Assembly: GCF_000182925.2 (NCBI RefSeq)
Contig: NC_026507.1
Span: 558,001-622,000 of the forward strand
Origin: Neurospora crassa OR74A
Lineage: Eukaryota > Ascomycota > Sordariomycetes > Sordariales > Sordariaceae
Direction: 5' to 3'
Length of the DNA: 64,000 nt
In this document: piece by piece, positions 13,348 through 24,500 of the stretch
How the letters are laid out: every line of letters begins with the position of its first letter
Position numbering within the stretch: position 1 is the first letter of the stretch
Translations under genes and position numbers: made by a program
The notes under the pieces: model-generated
Told to the model about the DNA's origin: nothing
What the model saw: only the letters and a program-made list of their open reading frames with translations
Databases searched by the model: none

Positions 13348-15236
13348 TGAGAGCGGGCAACCTGTGCGTAGCATTGATAAAGGTAACAAGAATTGCCTGG
13401 TCTGCCACTTGCAGAAGTATGTATATTGAGGGTTCATATGCCTTGGTGTGGGTGTAGACGGAGCGAGGTATCTTTGAGAGTCATGTCATGTCGTGATGTA
13501 GCGGGCAACTTAGGTGGTGAGAGGTTGCGAGTCCCTGCGTTCATACCAGCAAGAAATCACAGGAGTTGACCAAGAAGGAGGACAATGACGGAGGAAGCAG
13601 GATGGTAACTGAAGTGAAAACTCTGAATGGCATTGTTCCTTCCTTCAGCAAAAGCGAACCTGCACCAATCTCATCTCGGGTATTGACGGCATGGAGCAAG
13701 ACAGGTACAGAGGGCATCTTGATGGACCCGGAATTGCGTGTTCCGGTCAGGTCTGTCTGTCTGTCTGGACCGTCAAGTACCTTGGTTCCTCCCACTTGAA
13801 AGGACCAACGTCGTCCATCAAATTCATCATCTGCTCAGACTTAAGAGCATTTAGGGAAGATGCGAATGGATTTCCCTACTTTCCGTTTTTTGATTGATTT
13901 CCAGTGCCAGTGGCACTCGTCATTTCCCTGCCTTCTTGATCTGGAAGAGGACCAAGTGGGGACAGCAATGTCGGTCCCGTCAAGTGCACCCCATTGTCCT
14001 CTTAGCTCCCCGTTCCTAGCCGTTTCAAAATTATGATGTCTTTTGAGTAGCGTTGGTGAAAAGAAAAGGAATGAGTGATGTTTCTCGCGCGATGTAAGTA
14101 GATCTGGGCTCTGCACTCAACAGGCCGTTTAGAGACCAGGGAGGCAGACGGCACAGCGTGGGTCGGGCAAGAAGAGATCATGCAAAACATTGTCAAATGG
14201 AACTTCCACACGAATCGGTTATCGACAAATTCCCATGTGCGGACTGAATGTTGTCGCCGCCATTCGACGTACAAACTTAAGCCATCAAGATTGATGTTGG
14301 GGACGAAACGAAAACAAGGCGGCTTATTAAGAGTGGCAATCAGCCGCGGTAATAGGAGTGGATTGGCAAGAGTCTTCCATGACAGAGTTCACGTTGTCTT
14401 CATGAAACGGTATTCAATGTTTCATCCCATGGTGTAGTGATGGCGCGGTAGCTCGACTTGCCGTCGCCGCCATCCAGATGATACATCACGGGATGTTGAA
14501 ATCGAGCACCTGTTTGAGCGCAATCATGGCTTGGACATTGGCTGAACTGTCTGTATGTATTTTGCGAATGACCTGCTGATGCCCCTTCTACCGTGTGTTT
14601 GTTTGTCCATTCCTCGATATCGACAAACCAGAGCGCATTCTCCTCACGCAGAGGTAGTGGCACTGACAAACCGAAAACGGTGGACTTAATGTCAGGAGGA
14701 ACTTCATTAATCCGCGCCAGTCACGTAAAGGTAGAGGAGTTGGGATTTGGGTCCTGCTATGGAGCCGGTCAGATCGACGTTTGTCGCGGATATCGAAATG
14801 ACTGTATGGGTATAAAATGCGCCTAGCCGCGCTCAGATCTGAGGTTGGCCTCTCTGGGAAACATGATAAGGCCGTAAATCGCGCCCAAGGTATCACAAAG
14901 TTCTCAGGTGTGGTGCCAGATCAATCTGTCAACACCGACTTCTCTCTCACGCGAGGTATGGGGTGTCTTTGATGCCGCCTCTGCCGCCCCCTCATGGATG
15001 AGAGAGACAATCGGTGCGCGCCCTCCCTCGTGTGCATTTGCGATTTCATGGAGCGGTGTGGGCTAGATCCCGTCCGAAAAGAATCGCCCCATAGCTTCGT
15101 GTCACCAAGGTGTTATCCCCCGCATCCAAGCTAGGCAAGCCTTGACGAGCAGCGTGCCCTGGTGCAAGTCGTCGCACAAAGGCGCCACTAAAGCAAACAC
15201 CGGGAACATTGCCCTCTTCTGAAAGGCGAATCTTCC

Positions 15237-17229
15237 TTAACAATCACATCGGCCAAACCAGCGAGGGAAAGAAACCATGTCTCGAATCGTCTGGACGCCA
15301 GTCAAGTAGCAGAGGAGTCGATCAAAGCCGATGCCATAGCCGCCATGTGGAGCGCAGCCCCAACGGCGAAGGTCGACATACCAATCAAGAGGGCCAGTTT
15401 TCGCCCCGGCGGGAGCATTGCCATCCATAGAGCTGGTGAACTCTCCAGCAACGATGTTGTGACGCTTCATGGCCTCCAACAACGGCTCCAGACGGTGTTC
15501 ACGCATGGATCCGCCGGCAATCTCGCAGAGGTCGGGCACCAACAAGTCGAAACACTCAACCGTCGGACCCGGGGAGGAAATATCCGGGAGTGACTGGCCT
15601 TCACGCATATAGAAGGCCTTAATGTCGCGAGGATAGTCGGTGACGAAGACAGGCTTTCCGTCTCCAACGTGTTCGGCAATGAACTTTTCGTGCTCCGAAT
15701 GCAGGCCTTCAGTCCAGACGGGCTTATGTTCAAACTCGTCGGCATGCTCTTGTAGAAACTCGATAGCATCCGTGTACGTTATACGCGGCCACTCATCCGC
15801 CATCATGCCCTCCCACCGAGCCTTCACCTCCTCGGGAGAAACGAGGTCGGAACCGACGCGACCCTCGCGGTTAAGAAACTCATAGACTGTAGGTGATTCG
15901 TACATGGTAATGCACATGTTGCGGATCATGTCCTCTGCAAGGTCCATGACCTCGTCGAGGTCATTGACAAAGTTCATCTCGGCCTCGAGCATGTAAAATT
16001 CGCTGAGATGACGGGCAGTATCGCTCTTTTCGGCGCGGAAAACGGGAGAAAGGGTCCAGACATTACCGACAGACTGAGCCAAGGCCTCGAGATGAAGCTG
16101 AGTAGACACGGTGAGATACTTTTTGTTGCGAAAAAACATCTTGCTCTTGTTGTCCTCCGTGGAGGAAAGCTCGGTGACGTTGGACGCCGGAGCCACAGTA
16201 AACACTTCTCCGGCACCTTCGCAATCTGACGAAGTGAGGATGGGCGGATGTGTTTGGGTAAAGTGGTTCTCGGCAAAAAACCGAGTCAAGGCCGCGACCG
16301 CCTCAGAGCGCATTCTCAGCAAGGCAGCATTGATGGGGGTCCTCGGCCGCAAGTGGGGGATTGTGCGGAGGTACTCTGGTGTCTGATATTTCTTTTGGAT
16401 GGGAAACGTCTTGATGTGCGGTGGTGTGTCAGAGACATACAGAGCAGGGCGGCATGCTACTTGGCAAACTGACTGACCTTTGCGTCGGATGGGCCCAGGA
16501 TGTCGACCTGGGTGACTTGCATTTCGTGAGACTGGGACGCGCCAGGCGAGGGGACCCATTTGCCAGTGAGACGGACAGCAGCACCGATGGCCAGGCTGCG
16601 GAAACGAGACCGAGTCAGTATTTGATGCTGCACTTTTGGTATCCGAGACACGCATAACGAAGCTCGGAGATATTGCACGGGAGGTAGTGGAGGTAGTGAT
16701 CGCACCCTTCGGCCTGGTTGGTGTCGACGGGGACAACGGCCTGCAGAGGAGCCAGCGAGGACCCGTCGCCGAGAGAAACGAAGCGGTGGGTTTTCATGCC
16801 CCGGACGGACCGGACGTAGCCCTGGACCACCACATTGTCCTCCTCCGATTCTGGCTCCCACCGAAGGCACTCGGCAATCGACATGTGCAATGGGGTGGTC
16901 CTCTTGAGTGGCTCCTCATATTGCTTTAGCCGTTCTTCAGCTTCTTTTGTCAATCGCTCGAGTTCTTTCAGATTGATATTTTCCAGTCGTCGTGGAGAGG
17001 AGCTGGAGATGCTGCGGCGGGAGGTGCGGCCCTGGTCGAGATCTTTGCAGAGTGAAGGTGGCGGTTGGTGGTGGTGAGCAAGAACAAAACTGCGCATTCC
17101 TCTCATCACCCGCACTGTCGATAAGCTTGGAGTGGTGAAAATCGAACTTTTCATTCTCATCCCCATCCCCATCCCCATCCCCATCCCCATCCCCATCCTC
17201 ATCCTCATCACGGTGGCAGCGGACGACAT
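15237..17229 (-). CDS. Asparaginyl-tRNA synthetase, probably mitochondrial
   Basis: Class IIb synthetase that charges tRNA-Asn with asparagine. Proposed exons on the minus strand are 17229-16706, 16595-16478 and 16409-15237, giving 604 residues. Intron 1 (16596-16705) has donor GTGCGA, branch TACTGAC and acceptor CGCAG. Intron 2 (16410-16477) has donor GTCAGT and branch CTGAC. Both splices keep frame and join a continuous family-like protein. The N-terminus (residues 1-80) is rich in Arg, Ser and Met and reads as a mitochondrial presequence. It is followed by a charged helix (about 86-103) and the OB-fold anticodon-binding domain (about 130-210). The class II catalytic core follows, with motif 2 FRAEKSDTARHLSEFYMLE at 338-356 and motif 3 GGYGIGFDRLL at 570-580. 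The start codon is uncertain because of a Met-Gly repeat; downstream Met codons could be used. The yeast counterpart would be SLM5. A cytosolic role is less likely given the leader. Confidence 0.9.
17159..17208. repeat. (CCCCAT)n hexamer repeat inside the AsnRS leader
   Basis: Tandem CCCCAT/CCTCAT units on the + strand encode alternating Met-Gly and Met-Arg in the minus-strand presequence of the asparaginyl-tRNA synthetase (residues about 8-26). Copy number can change in steps of two residues without a frameshift, and each unit supplies an alternative in-frame ATG. Confidence 0.85.
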
Positions 17230-17855
17230 GGCTCAAATCCGGGACCGAGTCGCGATGATCTCCTCCTCCTCGCCGAACCCTCAATCTGACTTTGACGTGG
17301 TAAAGAAAAGAGAGACGAGACTATAGAGACTCAAATATGTTTTCGGGCTGCAGCATATGATCGATATCAAGCTGCCAGTCTCAGACTCTCAGTGCTATTG
17401 CCGGCGACGAAACGGGCGCAATTTAGGCGGAGTCCAGTGGCAGTTCCAGGGAATTGCTGTTTAGCGTTGTGTTACGGCCGGAGAGGCGCTTTTGGCGCTG
17501 GGGGGGGGGGGGAACGAAGGGAATGCTTGGCAGGCACCCGACATGCTTAAGGTGACGCACTGACCACCCACCTCTAGTGTACATGGTACACTCGGCCATG
17601 TTTGGAGTCTTGGACCGTTGAGGAAGGCAATTTCTCGAATGATTGGATGGATGGACAGAGGATGAAAGATTGAGTTAATTTGGATCGTGAGATTGTGGAT
17701 CGTACATCATCGAGTCGCGATCCCTTTGCCGTGGTTTCGCACGGTATCAGATGTAAGGGTTTAGGTTCATCTTAAGGTTGAAGCTCAAAAAACATGGAAA
17801 TTGGGATGAGATTGGCGACGATACTTGACTTTGGTGGCCCGAGCGTCTTTTATTC
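17230..17855. promoter_or_regulatory. Upstream region of the AsnRS gene
   Basis: About 630 bp between the start codon of the minus-strand synthetase and a MITE. It should hold the promoter and 5'UTR. A 13-G run lies at 17,500-17,512. I can assign no specific element. Confidence 0.4.
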
Positions 17856-17857
17856 TA

Positions 17858-18190
17858 CAGTAGAAACCCCTGTTCGTGCATGTAATCCGGGACAGCACTT
17901 TGCATGCATTTAGAGCGACATATGCACGAGGAGGCTCGTGCCAAGTCCTCCAAGTCGCCCTAGCATAGGGATTTGCGGGGACGTTAGGGGGCTGGTATAG
18001 GTATTAGGGCCCTAAAAGGTCCTAGATAGAAGGCGCTAATAGATACATATCCACCAATTTAATAGCCCGGTAGATGTGCAAATATGTATTTTAGTACTTA
18101 CTTATACTAAATAATTGCGGACTGGCAGTTACTAGCATTTAGAGGGTGTTATACATTATCAGGTGCATGCACGAGCAGGGGTTTCTACTG
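17858..18190. mobile_element. MITE with ~25-bp terminal inverted repeats and TA duplication
   Basis: The left end begins CAGTAGAAACCCCTGTTCGT and the right end, read inward, begins CAGTAGAAACCCCTGCTCGT; both continue GCATG. The 25-bp arms differ at one C/T position. TA flanks both ends (17856-17857 and 18191-18192). The 333-bp interior has no coding capacity, is AT-rich and carries a GCATTTAGAG word near each end. Size, TIR and TA target site fit a non-autonomous Tc1/mariner-pogo (Fot1-like) element. Its TIR differs from that of the element at 8672-9164, so it is a separate family. It sits about 630 bp upstream of the synthetase start codon. Confidence 0.85.
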
Positions 18191-18192
18191 TA

Positions 18193-20448
18193 TGTACTTG
18201 TCTGGGCAACAAAGCTCCCGTTACCGATGTTCGGCTTCGGTGAGCCGAGTGCAACTTGGAAAAGTGACGGGAATCGACTCGACTGCCCGAGGTGAGGACG
18301 GGGGATGACTTCCCTCACTTGAGCAGAGAGCAACCAATACGGTGGAACAAGCACCAGGGCTGGCACTGCCGTGGCAGTGGCATGAGTGGCTCCACAGGTC
18401 ACCCACTGCAGTGGGAGCTGCCACTGCAGTGCCCGTCCATTCCTGCTGTTCATTGTGTTAGGTAACTGCACTCAACCACTGCACTCCGGCCGCGCCTTCC
18501 TCAACCACTTGGAACCTGGATCACGCGATGTTGGAGACTCAAGTTCTCTTCACGGGCCATGACTGCCTGGATGGATGCCCAATTGGTGACAGAATGGGAA
18601 AGAACGAAAACTCTAACAGCTGACCTGCCCTGTTTCTTCCCACTCCAAGAAGCGTGCCTCTGTATTCCTACTGCGGCACTCTAGATTGGAGTGCAACATG
18701 GAGATGGACACTGGACTCTGACACTGCAACGCCCAAAACCTGAATGGCCTCCTTTTCCTCTTCCCTTTTCACCACCCTCACTGTCTACATCTCCAATGTT
18801 CCAAGTCAACGGTACCTATTCCCGTCCATCCAGGCCTATCTCGACCTATCCAGAAAAAGAAATTCCCACTCAGACGCCCCAGCTGTTTCTGCCTCGTCCT
18901 CCAGTCATTACCTCATCCCACCTCCTGAGCTGGCAACCACACCATTCACACCATCGCTGACCGGTCTTGGATACCAGACGTAGCCACGATTCTGCTGAGA
19001 GGCCGATGGTCTATTTGCCATCCATCAAGTCGACGGCTGTCCTAATCGTACTGTAGCATTGGCAGCGTTCTCGCCCCCATGATGTGCCCTCCAGCGACTC
19101 CGGCTTGAGTCTGGTTGCTTCTGCTGGGCCGAATAGACGCCCAAGCACGCTCCTGGCTCCTTACTGGCGAGATGAGCAATCAACAAGCGGCTGGCGACCA
19201 TGTACAAAATCAGAGTCAATTCTTGGCTGGACATGCCGCCCGTCTGGCCGCCTGGCCGTCCGCCTCCTCTTCCCCCGCGCATTGTTCCAGATATCCAGAT
19301 GAGCTGAATCCGCTTAGATTTATATGTCTCTACTCAGAGCCGCGTTTCCTGCACTGGAAAAGCAATACCAGCATTGCTACGGACGACAGAACTCATGACT
19401 GGTCTCAGAATAGCAACGGAGAGCGGCCTCGGTCCTCGATATCTCAGTTGACCCCGCGGCCTCGCGCATTGGATACCCGTCGGGAGTTTGTATCAGTTGC
19501 CCCAGGGCACTGGTCCCGCGAGGCGCAGGAGTACCAGATTGACTCAAGATGGCGTATAAGCTGCAACACAGCAGTAGCCTGCCATACCGAGTCTCGGTAG
19601 CCGGCGTCAGCAGGATGGGGCGGGATGAGGAGGTGGGAAGGGGGCAAGAAGGGGGGGGGGGATTAGGCGTGTGAACAATGATGACCCTGCAACTCCCAAT
19701 GGCCTGCCTCTACCTACTACTTGGGTCACCGTGTAGGCACTGCCCTCTGCTCCATCACCCAAGGCAAGTCACTGCTCGTGGCCAGTGGGCAATACTTCCT
19801 CACAGTACCATTGTCGTGGTCCATGGCCCTTATCCCGGCAACCACAGACCTGGAACCCTGTTGTAGCATGGTAACACGGTAGTACGGTAGCACAACGGCG
19901 GTGATTTGTCTATGACAGATCTTGCAGACCGCAAAAACTGATCAGGTAGCCGGTAAAGGTATCATCACCATTGTCTCTTCTGCTCGCAAAGCATTGGCTA
20001 ACCACGCCCAGGGTCTACAGGTCTACCAGGTCCCCCATATGCCCGTCATATCTCTTAGTCTAGTCCAAGACAAGACATGCTCAGTTACACGACTACCATT
20101 TCGATATGCACCCAATGCATTCCTACCCAGGGCACCGACCAGGCCGCCCACCATCCGGGGTTGGTTTTCAGATCTCGCCAACAGCCGCAGCCTGGGCTTT
20201 GCTTCATCGTACATGATTCACCGTGTCTGTTGGTAGCCATTGCTTGCTGCTTTTTCACAATGTCTTTTCCATTTGGTTTGATCGTCCTGGGATTTCTCTG
20301 GTCGTGTATAAGAACGCCATCGTATCCTCTCCTTACCACCGACACAACACCATAATTCACAGTCACACCTGATCTCAAACGTCTACTGCGCTCTCGTTTC
20401 ACCACAACACCTCCGGTAACCCCTCGATCGCCTTGAAGCACACTCGCA
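18193..20448. other. Intergenic region with weak coding-like frames
   Basis: No recognised gene. An open frame on the + strand at 19,115-19,600, with an internal ATG near 19,172, has fairly even composition and could be an exon of an unrecognised gene or a decayed one. Another lies at 18,744-18,983. Neither shows a domain or clear splice partners. A palindrome cluster lies at 18,362-18,433. The last ~100 bases before 20,449 are presumably promoter and leader of the PARG-like gene. Confidence 0.4.
18362..18433. repeat. Nested palindromes / potential hairpin
   Basis: Arms 18,362-18,377 (GGCACTGCCGTGGCAG) and 18,418-18,433 (CTGCCACTGCAGTGCC) are reverse complements with one mismatch. The 40-nt spacer holds a perfect 14-bp palindrome CCCACTGCAGTGGG at 18,402-18,415. 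The shared CACTGCAGTG core suggests either local duplication or a cluster of binding sites. Confidence 0.7.
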
Positions 20449-21539
20449 ATGGCTCCTGGAAGCTCAAGATCATCCAGGCCCAAGCCGTCTGAAGTGGCTG
20501 CGGAAACTAAGAGGCAACATATCCCCTATATCCGGTCTTTGGGCACGTGGGACATCAACTCCTACCTTTTGCATCAACCGCTAGCGCAGATCAACTTCCC
20601 ACAAAGACCTCATGATATTTCCCCTCCCCAGTTCTGTAAGACCCCCACGCTTCCGAGACATGTCATTCCCGTCTAAAAACCAGCCACAGTTGTCTACAAC
20701 GGCGATCCAGTCGACTGTGCCTTGAACTGGGCAAAGCAGATTGCAGAACCACACACGGTAGCCTTCATTTGCGCGGCCAACGACAAAAGGCCAGGCGGGG
20801 ATTGGGAAACGGGAGCTGTTGGCTATGAGGAACGCCTATGCCGCCGAAGCACTCTCTCTGCGAACTTGGCAACACCTGCGCCAGGATCAACGGTGACTGA
20901 GAATTACCCCATCCCAAGCTATGGTGGTATTTACTCGCGAGATGTCGGTTAGTATTACCAAGTGGCATGTTATAAACCACTTTCTGACCGCGCGTGACTC
21001 TAGTTGTATTCCGAGGGCCTCACGACAGATATGAGAAGCTCCCGCCCGAGCAGTGGCAGTCAATTCCTGTCGTTTCGGTCCATCCGACCCGCTGGCCTAA
21101 ACTTACACAGAACGGAACAAAGTTCTCCTTCCAAAACGAACGCGACATGTTGAAAGACTTGTTACGAGGAGCACTTCGAATCGCAGCCTATAACAACCAT
21201 ACACAGCTTGTCATTGGCGACTTCGGCCTTGGCAATGGCTACCGCAACCCGCCCCAAGAGGTGGCCGAGATGTGGCGCGAAGTCTTGCTCTATGACCCTG
21301 ACCTGCGTGGGCGTATCACCTCCGTAGCCTTTGTGTTTGAGGATCCAAATCAAAGTACCAGCAAACTGATCTTGGAGGATCTTGCCAAGAAGGCCAGAGA
21401 AACGATTAGCAGCACTACTGCCGCGGCTTGTCCTTCTGACTTGGAAGTATTTCACCGAGTGTTCCACGACACCGAGATTCAGCGAGTAGTCAGCCAGCCG
21501 GATTCTCGGTATGGGCTAAACAACCTGCTTGCGAGCTAA
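20449..21539 (+). CDS. TIGR02452/DUF2263 family protein (microbial-type PARG-like macrodomain)
   Basis: Proposed exons are 20449-20635, 20690-20947 and 21004-21539, giving 326 residues. Intron 1 (20636-20689) starts GTAAGA and ends CACAG; intron 2 (20948-21003) starts GTTAGT and ends CTCTAG. Both keep frame and join conserved blocks. The family is a macrodomain fold related to bacterial poly(ADP-ribose) glycohydrolase. The recognised blocks are FICAANDKRPGGDW followed by GYEERLCRRSTL (the position of the PGGG...QEE signature), then IPSYGGIYSRDV, VVFRGPHDRYEKL, a C-terminal VIGDFGLGNGYRNPPQEVA loop and a VAFVFED strand. Two signature positions differ from the classical one: the third Gly is Asp and the Gln before the Glu pair is Tyr. 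Fungal homologues as I remember them share this variant, so activity is uncertain. The function is probably in ADP-ribose metabolism, but no partner is visible nearby. Confidence 0.85.
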
Positions 21540-24500
21540 AGACACCCTTCGTTACCGTTCTGTCGTGCTCTGGAGTTGGCGTTGGGTTTGGATTTCGGTT
21601 GCATAAAACCGCGGATTCTCCTGCTATGGTTGGCAAATACCCTGGAGCCGTGGTAAGGGTCTTTGAAAGCGATTGTATTAGTGTTATGAGACACCCTAAC
21701 GGAGTTTGTGCTTCTTTGGTCTGGCTCGGATGCAGCAAAATGGCGCATAATGGTGGGCTACGCGATACGCTGTTGGTCGCTCCGGTGTCTTGCTTTTTTG
21801 TTTTCCCCCTTTGGACCCTTTTTGAATACAAGAACTTCCTCCACATCGCTGAATGACTGCACATCATACTCTGCGCCGCTACTTCAAGTTCTCAACTACT
21901 GATAACGCTACCACAAGTGGGCTTGGTTAGTATTAGCTTGGTGAGCGGGTGCTGTGGGTGACCCGCTTGCACTGCCTGGCTGTCGGATCCTGCTCAAGTG
22001 ACTGGAAAAAGCAAAATTGCACCTGTGTATGTGGGCATCCCGGCCACGTATTGGTCTTTTCACTGGCATGATCAACCCGGTGAGGCACGCTTACAATCAT
22101 GTCAAACACCAGGCAATGTTCCGTGCTGAGGTGTCAAGCATAAGAAATTGATCCTTCGAAGGTTCTAGGAGACTGGGGGTGCGGTTGGCCTGTATCCTCA
22201 TCGTTGGTACAATCAAGGGCATCCCGAGAAAGGAAACTGAATCCAACGGGCCGACGGGCTTGTTTGCCGGCAAAACAAGACACCTTTCGGGAATCCCCAA
22301 ATGGATTCATGGCGCAGCTTGACGACCTGACCGTTGCGAGGTGTACCCCGGTGGAACCTAATTTCTACTGTTGTCCATCTCTTCAGCCGAACACGGCGCT
22401 GGTTCTCACGACAGAGTGAAAAACACAATCTCGGGATGTTGATCTTGTCTCTGAGGGCTAGTGGATGACCGGGGGCCTCGTTTCAATAAGCCATACCATT
22501 TGCCTACATGAGTCCGCAAATGCAACGTACGTACATCGACTGACTACGGGAACTCAATGTTCAGCTAATCTGATACCACCTTTAGTGCTTTGCTTTTAGT
22601 CCTTGGTAGTCTCCAAACCTAGAGGTACTTGAACCAGGAGTCACATCACATCATGGCCCCAAACAACAAACATACCAGTTCGAAGAAACATGTAAGATCC
22701 CGATCCGAGCCCATGAAGGCACCAAAGTGGTTCGCAATGGCGCTGACTGATTAAATCTCCGCCATTCACTTGCAAAGTACAGGGCATTGGTACAATTCAA
22801 CGAGCGAGACATAAGGGACTACGATTGTTTCAAAAAAGCAAAGGTGTCTCACGGGGATAAGAACATGGCATGCTCCTTTTCCGTCCTCAAGTGGCGCATC
22901 TCTGCCCCTACCCTTCAGCCCCGCGATGGCCCCCAAAGGCCCTTACGAGGCAATCATTCTCCAGCATGGTAACTAAGTCTGATCTCCAATCACCTTTCAG
23001 TCAGCCTTATTGACGTCTTCTTTGAGATTCTGCAGTGATCAGGCAAATATGGCGGGAGTATAGCGTCGATGGCTGACGTATGGCCTTGTCCTGCTGGTCG
23101 AATGCAACTCTAGAGTCGAGTTCTCACTCTCCATCAATCACAAAACGTGTTGGTCAAGAAAACAGCGCCTCTATCACAAAACGATGGGGCCCTCGATCTC
23201 GCTTACCCCATCCGAGACGGATGCTCACTCGAACAGACCTGGCACTGACTGCCGGTCCAGTCCGAACGTTTACCACCCCCACGGAACTGGAAGCATACAC
23301 GACCGTCTGTCACTTGACCGTGTGAATGTTGAGTATACTTATGTGTCAAAACGGCCAGAATGTACGGTACTGCGCGTGAGCCTTGGCAAGTCTGCCCAAT
23401 TACTTACCTTTCAATCAGATGACTGGATGAGCTACGCAGCACAACTTACATCAACCACGACTTCATATTTGCATCTGGACTCTGAATCGGCCATATCCAT
23501 CAACAACTGGCCCAGTCCACTTCAACTGAATCTGACCGCATTGAGATACGCCGCCTATCTAATTACTACAATGGCCTTCCTTCCTCACCTTCACTCGCGT
23601 GCGTTACACGATTACAAGAACTGTACCAACAAAGATCACATCACACCAAGCTGGGTGATGTTGTCACGTTACGCAGCACACGGTGCAATAACATCTCACG
23701 ACTACATACCTTGGTGTACATTGGTTGTTCTGTAGACGTGCCTTAGAGGCCTTGTACGTCCCGTGGACTCCTTTTCGTGACGGGAAACGGCATATTTGTG
23801 TGCGATCTGTGCTACCCGATCTCGCACACCACCCTCACCGTAGCTCACTTGTGTTTCCCCAGTGCTCTTTCCCACTGAATCTCTGTATAACACAACCTCG
23901 ATGGCATGAGTGCTACATGGCTACCACTCTTTTTTTTCCACAGTGGACTGACACCCAGTGGACAGGTATCCACGAGCTACCGCCCGCAACTCCCTGTCTG
24001 TTAACAGCATGTCTCCCACTTACCGCCTTTACAATGTATATCGAACTCGATGTTTGTCTCTCTTTTCAACGCGACCCGACCCTGAAGAGGTTGGCCGCGC
24101 ATGCGACAGCATCCGTGTTACCCATGCTAGCACAAGTAAGCGTAAAACCACAAGAGACTGTGTACTCACACGTTGTTGACCGCAAGGTTGGTGTTATGGG
24201 AATATTCCGAACGGTAGCTACATTCACACTGACGGCGGGCACGCAGCGCATCACGAACGGGCCGGGTGTGCCTTCGGGTGAGAGAGTGATGGTAACAAAG
24301 GAGTAGCTAATTTAGCTTTGATCCATCTACGATGATGACGAGGTGGTGACTACACAGCCCTGCTTTGGCTGAAATCGCATTTTCCCCCAACTGACTATCT
24401 GTCTGCCCTCTCTCTGCAATCAGGCAATTCGCGGTAGATGTTCAGTAACTGACATCATATCATGACTAGGTATCGTACGATATCTCTCTGGCGTTCATCA

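Larger units (their letters stand above)
9167..15236. other. Gene-free stretch (right part) with homopolymers and microsatellites
   Basis: No supported gene. Visible items are (TAGG)n at 9672-9686 and 9705-9727, a long poly-T near 10,050-10,071, a 19-C run at 11,106-11,124 followed by CT repeats, a 23-C run at 11,686-11,708, CCAACCAA-rich sequence around 10,530-10,640, a degenerate CTCATGGCAAC tandem at about 13,000-13,052, and (GGCT)n at 13,310-13,347. The last few hundred bases are presumably 3' flank of the asparaginyl-tRNA synthetase gene. Confidence 0.55.

Noticed and set aside
23184-24306. Two overlapping + strand frames of 183 and 193 codons
   Set aside because: No recognisable motif and composition like the surrounding non-coding DNA. 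Not supported as a gene.
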